The position numbers and the translations under genes were made by a program. Source: Agarophyton chilense (lineage: Eukaryota > Rhodophyta > Florideophyceae > Gracilariales > Gracilariaceae). From it: a stretch of DNA of 64,000 bases. This document shows positions 12,173-20,746 of the stretch, in pieces. Position 1 is the first letter of the stretch, and each line of letters begins with the position of its first letter. The DNA is taken from assembly GCA_030374765.1 (NCBI GenBank), contig JARGXX010000033.1:62001-126000 (forward strand), written 5' to 3'. Under the pieces are notes generated by a model that was given only the letters and a program-made list of their open reading frames with translations, searched no databases and was not told where the DNA came from.

Positions 12173-13129
12173 TTACCAATACATCTGTCCTTTGCAGACA
12201 CATGCATCGAAGATAGTCCGACCAATATTACGTTCGGCATGGCTTCTCGCCGTCCTGATCAGATATACCAACCTGTCCAGTGAAGGAACATGGCCGCAAG
12301 GCTTCATCAGGTCCAGTAAATCTCCGGCCCACCTTCGAATTTCTTCGTTAGAATGAGCCAACGATCGTCGACGAACTGATGCTGGTATGTGTGATGCTTC
12401 AGTTTTAGAATTGAAGTAGGAAAATCCGGCAAATCGGTCGAGAGTTCCCGTACTTCTTTTAGCGGTCTTGGTAAGGAACACAGTATATCCGAATGGAAGA
12501 GCAGAGACATCACTCACACCGACTTCAACATGTCTTGCATGACAATTAGAGTTGAGTTTAGGGGGGTATTTAGGAGGTAAAGGACAATCCGGAGCTGGAG
12601 CAGGCGAGCATGTCGGAGCAGGCGGGCAGGTTGGAGCAGGCGGGCAGGTTGGAGCAGGCGGGCAGGTTGGAGCAGGCGGGCAGGTTGGAGCAGGCTCGCA
12701 CTGGTCGCGACAATTGCTCGTCAGGTAGCTGCATTGCCTGTCACAGGTTATACCGGGTAGCTCATCGTCCTCACAATTAGTAATGCACTGATTGGTCCAA
12801 AGGCGGCATTCCTGTTCACAAGAAGATGACGGATTATTTTCACACATTTGGTCGCAGTTCTGCCCGTACTGCCGACAAGCACTAGAGCAGGACCTTTTTG
12901 AGAGCTGGCTAACGGGTTCGAGACCAGGAGTGAAGCTGCAATAATCTACGCATCGCGACTTAAAATCGGTGCAGTCGGTTTGGCAGAATGATTCTGATCC
13001 TTCCTCGTCTGCGAGCCCCTGGGATACGTACGGCATTCCCTGGGGCTCTTCCGATGCTATGACCTTACAAACCAACGAGAGCAGCGAAATCCCAAGAAGG
13101 ACAAATCTCACAGAAGAGGAAACGATCAT
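12173..13129 (-). CDS. Secreted cysteine-rich repeat protein, intact
   Basis: A 318-residue protein of unknown function. I chose the ATG at 13129 because it opens directly into a signal peptide (basic residue, about 16 hydrophobic residues, cleavage likely after VIA near residue 26); the frame is open further upstream but without another ATG. The mature part has four repeats of exactly C-x3-C-x6-C-x3-C (residues about 48-155), a spacing typical of disulfide-linked helical hairpins. A low-complexity APTCPP run (about 158-190) follows, and then a C-terminal region of about 120 residues with four cysteines. A TATA box lies 120 bases upstream and ATTAAA about 35 bases past the TAA stop. The protein is probably extracellular or cell-wall associated. 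It has no breaks and seems to be a working host gene between transposon debris. Confidence 0.8.
   Translation of the reverse strand: MIVSSSVRFVLLGISLLSLVCKVIASEEPQGMPYVSQGLADEEGSESFCQTDCTDFKSRCVDYCSFTPGLEPVSQLSKRSCSSACRQYGQNCDQMCENNPSSSCEQECRLWTNQCITNCEDDELPGITCDRQCSYLTSNCRDQCEPAPTCPPAPTCPPAPTCPPAPTCPPAPTCSPAPAPDCPLPPKYPPKLNSNCHARHVEVGVSDVSALPFGYTVFLTKTAKRSTGTLDRFAGFSYFNSKTEASHIPASVRRRSLAHSNEEIRRWAGDLLDLMKPCGHVPSLDRLVYLIRTARSHAERNIGRTIFDACVCKGQMYW
12590..12695 (-). repeat. 18-bp coding tandem repeat (APTCPP)
   Basis: About five and a half copies of an 18-base unit (plus strand ggagcaggcgggcaggtt) lie inside the secreted protein gene. Four central units are essentially identical, the outer ones worn. 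Each adds one APTCPP block, so copy number can change without a frameshift. This pattern suggests recent expansion or length variation between individuals. Confidence 0.9.
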
Positions 13130-13248
13130 CGTGATTGAGGGCGACCCTGATGAAACACGTCGTGCCAAACAGAAAATTGCAGAGTCAACTCTTGATCAAG
13201 GAAAGACGGAGTTCTCAAACTTGAACGTGATGGAAGTTCAAGAGACCC

Positions 13249-13256
13249 TTTATATA
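13249..13256 (-). promoter_or_regulatory. TATA box of the secreted protein gene
   Basis: TATATAAA on the minus strand lies about 120 bases before the ATG at 13129. It is a good core-promoter match in the right place and orientation. The tandem array at 13300-14110 lies directly upstream of it. Confidence 0.55.
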
Positions 13257-13299
13257 CCAGTGGGGCAGCAAATGATTTTGTACAGTATGGCATAGAAGC

Positions 13300-14110
13300 A
13301 GTCTGATTTGAGTTCCATATGATAAAATAGAGCCGTTTGGGGGTTCCAGAGCGCTCTCTTTAATGCACAAGCCTAAACGTAGGCGCATCAAATGGCTCGC
13401 ATCAGCAGATCGATGCTCTTTGCTTAGAGTATGATATAGTGACAAACTTATTGTGCTCATCATACCACATTTTTGAAGACGTACATAAGACTGTGTAATG
13501 GGAAGGTTAGTTCCTTACAGTTTATATGATACGTTCATCCGTCTGCTGAGGCGAGCATTTGCTCCGACAGCAAAATGAAGCAAGTACTGCTATAGGCGTA
13601 CCAAGTAGGCGCGCCAATGCTCTCATCAGCAGATCGATGCACCTTGCTTCAGAGTATAGTGATAAACTTCTTATTGTGCTCGTCATACCACATTTTTGAA
13701 CACGTACATATGTAGTAGGATTGTATAATGGTAAGATTAGTTTCTCGCAGGTTACATGGTACCTGCATGCAATTGCAGAGGCGTATTTGTGACTGACTAT
13801 TTTGGGATTCTTAAGAGTTTGACGGACTACTGCGAGGTTTGTGAAACTCAAAACCCTAAGTTTTGGATTAAATTTGAGCGGTCTGACTGACTACTTCGCC
13901 AAAATGTGTGACTATTGACTTTTGAAATGACAGAATAGTCAGTCACAAACACGCCCCTGACCTGCATCCGTCTGCTGAGGTGAGCATTTGCTCCGACAGC
14001 AAATGACGCAAGTACTGCCATAGGCGTAGTAAAACAGGGGACGCAATTGCTCTCATCAGCAGATCGATGCACTTTGCTTAGATTTATAGTGATAAACTTA
14101 TGCAATTGTT
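13300..14110. repeat. Tandem array, unit about 225-230 bp, three copies
   Basis: Three diverged copies of one unit lie in tandem. The shared word atcagcagatcgatgc occurs at 13401, 13624 and 14054, and atccgtctgctgagg at 13537 and 13966. Copies one and two are 223 bases apart. Copies two and three are about 231 apart once the MITE between them is discounted. No coding frame persists across the copies. The array sits upstream of the secreted protein gene and could carry its distal regulatory sequence, but that is inference from position. Confidence 0.8.
13776..13959. mobile_element. hAT-type MITE, 184 bp
   Basis: The ends are inverted repeats of about 26 bases with two mismatches, starting CAGAGGCGTATTTGTGACTG on the left and CAGGGGCGTGTTTGTGACTG (reverse complement) on the right. 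An identical 8-base duplication, ACCTGCAT, lies at 13761-13768 and 13960-13967. An 8-base duplication with CAGRGGCG-like ends is the hAT signature. Seven extra bases separate the left duplication from the CAG end. The element has no coding capacity and interrupts the tandem array cleanly, so it came later than the array. Confidence 0.85.
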
Positions 14111-15062
14111 GTTTTTGCTGATGTCAGCAACAATTACAGTAGATTGCTACCCCTTCGTAGACACTCGGCATAGCCGTTCGATGAGGTATCTGTAAACGTC
14201 ATATCCGTTCAAATTTAGTTAGGGGACACAACGCGGGTGGCTACAACCCAAGGGGGCACAAGTAGTAAATATGCTCTCGAGAGTACCAGCCCAGGATAGG
14301 GCAAAGAAAAGAAGTCAAAGAAAAACGACAGAAAGAAGGTGTGTAATGGGTAGGGAGCGCGATCACACATTCCCGCAACTCCCAGGTATAGAGAAAAAGA
14401 AACAGGCCGCAATTACTTCCATCAGTATCTGGCTGTTCAGGTAGATTAGAGGTTTCAAATATATTTATGTGAGAAACTTCCTGCCAATTTGATGTCTCTC
14501 TATACTTATTGTCGTAGAGCCGGGCGATATCTTTCAGAGCACGACCGACATTTCTTGAGTTATCTGTCTCCACCAGTTTTCTTTTTCTAACATTGAATGG
14601 ATCAAAAATACAATAAGTTTTGCCAGAGGCATTAACAAAATAAAGCAGCCCCTATGGGTAAAAGTACGTTCGCCCGAGGACACGTACTGTACGTGCCCTT
14701 ATGTCGTTGTGCAGTATGAGAAGCACAGCGCTTCACGACTTCAATTCTGGTGGAACATCGACGAGGAAAAGACGATGAATGGAAGGACGAAGGACAACAA
14801 CAACAACAATGCCATTTAGACATCTGTTCAACAACTGCTGAACTGGGCAAACGACAAAACACAAACTTGAACGCAAGACACATTTTTGTTCAATCGTACC
14901 TTCACCCCACCCCCAAAGAATTAATTAAAAATAACACTTTCAGCATACATACTACCCATCGCATTCTTGTAATCTCGTTTTCGACAACAACGATGGTCAC
15001 TCACGAACACCTCTGCGCATTTTCGGCAGCCACTCGAGACTTCGTTATCGCTCTACGAACGT
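14111..15062. other. No recognisable gene
   Basis: Only short open frames on both strands are present, with no family I recognise. It includes a short CAA-type microsatellite near 14795 and an AT-rich patch near 14920. It may contain the left end of the pogo-like element that follows, but I could not match terminal inverted repeats. Confidence 0.4.
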
Positions 15063-16683
15063 TCATCTTCCTCGGCATGAAGAACGACTCTCCATACACC
15101 CTTGAGCGACGCAAAGCATCAAGGCGATCATTATGGCGTCTCGTAAAACGACTCGTTCCCTTTCAATGGTTTCTCTGCGCTGCTTTTCCGCCGCCTTTGA
15201 CAAAGCTTTCGTATAGCTGATCGCCTTGGATCTTTCACTCAATCTCATTAGTCCCAACGCTGCCTCCATCGTCAAAACGGGCCCGTATGTTGTGTCCAAG
15301 AACCCTGAAGAGTGAACATGTACGTCGTCAACAATTTCCGCTGCCTTCCGATTCTCAATTTCATCCATCATTCTGACCATGTAGTGGCTCGAAATCCTGT
15401 TGGGTTGCACGAAAATGTGCGGCCGAGCTTCAGCAAACATCCTACAATCATCAAACGGGGATATAACACACTTCCAGAATCCAGCCGCAATGTCTTGCAC
15501 AGTCAAGCTCTTCGCATATGCCTTCGTAATTATTGTAGCGACATGAGACTCACTGATTTTCTTTTCCCATCGTCTACGATTCTGACTAACCACTCTCAGC
15601 ATTTCTCGGAAGTGTTTTAGGGATGGGAACACCCGACATCAAGGGGCTGCGTAGTCCAGCTTGTGTGAGCGGGAAGAGCATATGCGATGACATGAGATTG
15701 CGCGAGCAGCTCCAAGACGGGTATTGCCGAGATGACTACAATGCCCATCATATACCAAGAGAAGTGGCTTGCCGGGAACCCTTAGGTGCCTTGTATACTC
15801 GAGGAAGTGTTCGGCCCATTTCAAGAAGCTGCTTGAATCTACAGATGCAACCTCTTGCCTTGCTGTGATGACAGCATTCGCTGGTAAACATTGGGATATG
15901 CACTGACGTTCTTCATTTCCGTTAGTGTCGACTAACACGTCTGGTTCGGAGCCGTGTCACTTAAAACACGAACATCGGGACTCCCACGCGGCCATTAGCA
16001 AAGATGCATGCAAGTAAAGTAATATGGTTCACATTCTCGAATTCCGAATTTGGCGCTAGTAGCTTACCAATCCGGCTTGTGTACGCTTTTCGAAGTTTGC
16101 CAACACGGTTCACCTCTATCGGGGGAAAACTAGTTTCATCTACATTACGAGAGCAATCGATGTCATACTCTTCGATTATCTTCTTTAGAGCAGTCATGTT
16201 ATGGACGAGGACTTTCGCGTTGGTAGCCCTAAATCTCTGAGCATCTTGGCGACACAGACGTTTGAGAATTATGTTTTTGCTATGCAGGGCTTCAAACAGT
16301 TCGCAGAATCTTCGCCCCGGACGTCTATTGCGAAAACGCGATGTCTCTCTACGATATGGCCAAAATCGTGAGATTACAAGCTCCACAGCGTCTTGTAGGT
16401 CTTTCCTGGTGAGAGTTCTGCCACGTTTGCTGTGTTCCAGGAGCAAGCCTACCACTTTGTTCTCTTCCTGGAGGATTAGAGACTGTCTGGAATTGCTTCG
16501 TATCATCGGCTCATGGGTTTGCTTCTGGTAATGATAGTGTAGTGAAGACGGTGCGAAGTTGCATTCTACGCCAGCATCTCGGAATATCTTTCCAGAATTG
16601 ACGAGGTTGATTCCTTCCTGTATGTACCGCGATGTGCCCTTGTCGACGAGCCGAGCAAACCTGTTCTTCACGACTGGCGCCAT
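15063..16683 (-). pseudogene. Broken pogo/jerky-like DDE transposase
   Basis: A Tc1/mariner-superfamily transposase of the pogo/Tigger type, read from 16683 (ATG) downward. The N-terminal part has a helix-turn-helix-like region (residues about 10-55). The catalytic domain follows, with NVDETSF near 16140, LLLVYDGHCSHL near 15760 and a worn HTS...PLDVG block near 15640. These correspond to the three catalytic aspartates of the family. The reading frame is lost three times. A TAA at 15961-15963 ends the first segment, with a frame change before 15938, and further frame slips occur around 15700-15630. The last segment (15632-15063) covers the typical C-terminal region after the third aspartate. 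It cannot make an active transposase as it stands. Confidence 0.75.
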
Positions 16684-17164
16684 TTGGAATTGAGCAGCTC
16701 GATGCCATGTGTCTGAGTGTTTATTGTCGGCTTCTTGTCTTTTATATACGTTCAGTCAGTCAGACACTCGCAACATGTAGTGAATGCGCCATAAAAACAG
16801 TGGGAGATCCAGATAAACTGGTGGGATTGGTCGTTTCACATGGTGGATCATGTCCGTTTTGAGACCTACAAGGAGAAGAATCCGGAATTCGTCCTTGAAA
16901 GAACACAGGAGTTGTCTTCGGTTGCTTCATATTGGATACAGTACTGGAGGCTTTGTGTTGAATTTGCGGAGACATGGATAAGATCGAGTAAACTTTTGCA
17001 GAAGCGTTTACGTCATCTCCAATGTTCTTCTACGCTATTATCATGTACCTCAAAGCTTGCTTTTCCTGTTTTTGTTATATATATATGTAACAAACGCCTC
17101 TCATTGAACGTGAGGTACCTGTTCAAGCTTTGAGGTACACACACAGTAACTTCTTACATCCATC
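16684..17164. other. No recognisable gene
   Basis: This is the 5' flank of the pogo-like transposase. Only short frames are present. TATATA-like words near 16743 and 17072 are weak promoter candidates. No terminal inverted repeat for the transposon could be identified. Confidence 0.4.
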
Positions 17165-17217
17165 CGGGGTCACGTAAGCACTACGTGACCCCGTGTGGAT
17201 ATAAGCGTTATATCCAC
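17165..17217. other. Two adjacent perfect hairpins
   Basis: Hairpin 1 pairs CGGGGTCACGTA (17165-17176) with TACGTGACCCCG (17182-17193) around the loop AGCAC, a perfect 12-base stem. Hairpin 2 pairs GTGGATATAA (17195-17204) with TTATATCCAC (17208-17217) around GCG, a perfect 10-base stem. One base separates them. No gene overlaps. Possible roles are a transcript processing or termination structure, paired protein-binding palindromes (the first contains CACGT E-box-like cores), or the end of a foldback element. Confidence 0.75.
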
Positions 17218-17255
17218 CCGATTAAGAGAAAAATTGAGCTGAGGCTCTCGAAACG

Positions 17256-18453
17256 CTAGTTAATATTTAGTTTCTTTATGCTAGGAAAAGCAGGAATACC
17301 GATACTGTGACGTAAAACCATATTCATTACCCTGCATGTGAAAGATTCGTTCAGGCTTACAAATGTCGAATGCTTGATTCTCTTGAACAGGGTAATAGAT
17401 AAAAGGACTACAAATGTGCCATTGTTCCAAAAATACAGTACACCATTGGGCAGAAGAAAACATATTTTTGTTCTGTAATCAATTAAAGTTAACGTAATCA
17501 ACCTACATTTACATGATCGATGTTTGCCTGTTCGGCATAGCTATCATCTAGCCCTTTCAAATCAAAGTGCAAAACTCTGCTTCCATCACAGAAATCCAGG
17601 ACATGTTTCTTCGGAATATGCGTTTCAACGCCGAAAGGAAGTTGAACGTAACAGAATGACTTCACTCTTTCCGATAAAGATGACACTGTCGCATAGATCG
17701 AAATGTCTTTTAAAAGCCCATCATCTTCGGATGATATGGCTCTATTGAATCGAACTGCTTGCATAACCAAGGTTCGTGAAGCATTCGAACGTCCATTATT
17801 ACGCTTGGCCATTCAATCCATAAGCGAAAAACAGTTCCAGGTTTTAAATTTTGTGTTTTAATTAGACCAGGGTTAATTCCTGATGGCAGTCGAATGGCAA
17901 GCATGAAAAATTCAACCACCGTGTTAACCTCTTCTCATACAGAGTGCGAAAGTGGTGGATAAAATTCGTTTCTCTTGCGCACTGAAACTCCAATCAAATC
18001 TTCATATTTCTTCAGCATTATCTTCATTTCCGTTTTCAGTTTCCTTTTCTTCGTCCTCCTGTTGACGTTTATTCCCCGCAGAACATCTCTTGTTTAATAA
18101 TGTGGCAATATCTATAAGAAAGGTTAGTGTAAATGGTAGCCAATGCAGAAAGTAGAACGATTTAATAACATACCAACGTTTCCGAGTGTATCTTGTTTAA
18201 TTTATTCAGCTTCGTTCTGAATGTGGACAGTAAATACGGTTCAAATATTGGTTCCACTTGGTTCCATTTGTTTCATATCAGCATCTGATTCGTCTCGTGT
18301 CAAATAACTATCCTCGGACAATTCCCGAATTCGTTTTACTGCGGGAGATGGTTCGATCAGTTTTGGACGTTTTACCGGGGGCGATATATAGCAAGTACCA
18401 AAATATGGGATGAAAACAGAGGACAAGAGCTGCGTTGAGCGAAAGTGCAACAT
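17256..18453 (-). pseudogene. Unrecognised, apparently decayed coding stretch
   Basis: Several minus-strand open segments lie in a row. One begins at an ATG at 18453 and encodes about 70 residues with a lysine/proline-rich KRPKLIEP stretch. Others at 17919-17710, 17812-17498 and 17501-17256 are in different frames. I recognise no domain in any of them. They could be exons of one gene or fragments of a broken one. The region is more AT-rich than its neighbours. I make no functional claim. Confidence 0.3.
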
Positions 18454-18707
18454 ATATATAGTTCAAACTTATAAAACATTACGTTATATCTGTCTTGTCT
18501 ACATGATTGTCATTTTTGTGACTGTATCCTTTCAGGTATCCTAGCTGAGTTGCATTTCAATTCAAATCATAACAGCAACATAACTCTGTGTTTAAGGCCA
18601 TTAGTCAAATGGAGAAGTTTTAGGTGTCCATTTATGAGATAAGATTCAAAAGTGTTTCTTGATTAAAACTTTTGTTATTAGTTATAGAGGCGGAACGAAG
18701 AGGGAAT

Positions 18708-19842
18708 GTTCCAAGCTCGTGGGACTATGAATGTCGATAGCATTTGTAATGTGCATGCGAGAATGCACGCGAGAATAGATATTACATTGCATCCGTTTAG
18801 ATGGCAGTTGCAATTGTTGTATTACAATGCAGTTGACATATACAGTATATAAACACCACCTGCTGGTAATGGTAGTCACCTGACTATAGCATCGCAGCTG
18901 ATCACATCCCTTAGCCGCCTCAGCTCACTCCTAGTACCCAAATACTGACTCATACTTAGTAATGGACCCAGCACCCGTTTCCTCGTCCAGCAGGCCCAAC
19001 CGTCCCCGTTCTTCTTGGGATCTAAAGACCCTTGGACAGATAGGAAGGGCAACCAGGAAGATTATGCTACATTTGTAGCACTCTAGACTCAGTTTCATGA
19101 CATGCGTGCGGATTCAAGCTCCAATAAGATTACTGTTGCTCTCCGTGGAATAATGCTCAAATTACAACTCTACGGGCGTGCCAAAGATCTTTGTTCCACT
19201 ATTTTTGATGCAGACATCGCCTTTGACACCGGCGCGGATATTAATGTCAAAGCAATCTATAAAAGAGACTCGCTCTCAGTTGTCAGCGAGGTCTATGGAA
19301 ACTTTATTGCACTGCTAAATGTCAAGCGTGCCAGCAATGAATCCTTCAAGAATTTCGAACTCCGTTTCGATGCAGCGGCATCCACGTTCAATGCCCAATC
19401 CGGAAATGCCATGCTTCCTGAGTCGCTCACAGTGTTTATGCTGTTAGCCAACTCTGCCGTTGAGAGCGGACAGTGTGTCTCGGTGCTTGCGGCGGCGTCA
19501 ACAAACAGCTCGTTGACCTCTGCAGCCACGACAACGGACATTCTCAACACTGTAAAGTACGAGAAAACCGCATCCGTCTTACGCCAGTGTGATTATGTTC
19601 ACAACACTGGTGCATCTGTGAAACTGCTTGATGCCAGTGCTGCACAGATACAGCCTCGGAGCAACAATCGCCACGACCGTCGCAACTGCGGTACTTCTCC
19701 GACGTTAAAGTACTCGTGCGACGTGTGTGGGAAATATGGCGACTTGAAGCGCAACCATAGTTCGGATGGTTCGCTGCCATCCAATGCTCTCTGCTTCGAC
19801 GCTTCTGTCTCGTCTAGCGGCGGCCAGAATCAAAATTGTTCA
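18708..19842 (+). mobile_element. Ty1/copia element E, 5' end with gag
   Basis: A likely copia LTR begins near 18708 (TGTTCC) and contains TATATAAA near 18846. A gag region starts with the ATG at 18962. Typical copia gag features follow: a DPWTDRKG-like start near 19030, a YKRDSLSVV / NESFKNFELRF region (about 19255-19370) and a CX2C-type knuckle near 19720-19760. The body lies before the 5' LTR of element A, so A probably landed in it, but no continuation is recognisable after A's 3' LTR. It is a broken fossil with a few breaks in gag. The LTR bounds are tentative. Confidence 0.65.
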
Positions 19843-20732
19843 TGAAGTGCAATTCCCTTCAAGGGGGGTTTCTTCCCAGGACCTAGAGATTTCGCTCTCT
19901 TGAGGACTAGCTTGGTCTATGACAAGCTATACCGCTATTGCGTGCCGACGGCCGGTTAGGACCGGAGGTGCACACTGGTGGAACACGTGGACTGCACGGA
20001 TGCCGACGCTCGAGTGCAAGGCGTGCCGCACGTGGCCCGGATTCTACCTAATGGTTAGTACTATTTAGTAATTTTCAGTATTTATTTAGCTACGCTATCG
20101 CTATTTAGTGTATATTTTTCGGGCGCCCGCCCACTGTCAGGGGCCGCCCGCCACACTACTTAGGAGGTTTAGCACTGCTCTTCAGTAAAGACCTTCTTGG
20201 GAGATCCCAAGGAGGGAGTCTTGGCTCTGAACTTTTCGCCTTCGGCGCGTCTTCACCGCATACTGCGTGAGCGCCCGTAGCATGTTAGATCATCCACCCC
20301 TCTGTCGACCAGAGTGCTACCAAAACCGTGGGTTCATATTTAAATCGCGGGCACTTGTTGTAGTCTCACCCCTGTACAGTTTTTCGCCTCCGTTTCCTTT
20401 TGTTCTCCTTTTTTGGCTCTCGTGAGTCGCCGCCTCACTTACCCCGCTCGCCCCCCTCATACGAGTGTTTTCTCGCTTCTCTCCCGACAATCACCGTGGT
20501 ACCGCTCCGCCTAGGATTGGTCACACCCCGGACTGTGCCGTGCTTACCTAAATACTCTAGGTATATCCGCTGGATTGGCCTCGGTCTTAGACCCGACTCT
20601 GTCGTGCCTTTCCAGAGTGGCTCTGTTTCTGTGCTCCGCTGGGACGCGTCTCCTCCGCCTGAGGCGTGTCTCTCAAGAGAGAAAGATCCTGAACATCTTC
20701 GTGGTATCTCCGCTCCAAGCGTTGTCCTACAA
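19843..20732 (+). repeat. 5' LTR of element A
   Basis: This 890-base LTR is matched by 40770-41657 over its whole length. It begins TGAAG and ends CCTACAA. A TATTTAAA-type promoter word lies near 20338. The two copies differ most in the first 400 bases (roughly one in ten positions by eye) and less after that. Confidence 0.9.
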
Positions 20733-20734
20733 AC

Positions 20735-20746
20735 TGGTCTCCCGAC
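20735..20746 (+). other. Primer binding site of element A
   Basis: TGGTCTCCCGAC lies two bases after the 5' LTR. Its complement would be a tRNA 3' end reading GTCGGGAGACCA. The final CGGGAGACCA resembles eukaryotic tRNA-Tyr (G72, A73, CCA). The tRNA identity is inferred from memory of that family; the site itself is clear because element B has the same 12 bases. Confidence 0.7.

Noticed and set aside
12590-12695. CRISPR-like direct repeats
   Set aside because: The 18-base units are contiguous with no spacers and are coding (APTCPP) in an intact gene.
17256-18453. Relative of the unknown relic at 42529-44710
   Set aside because: Compared by eye for shared motifs; none was convincing, so they are kept as separate unknowns.
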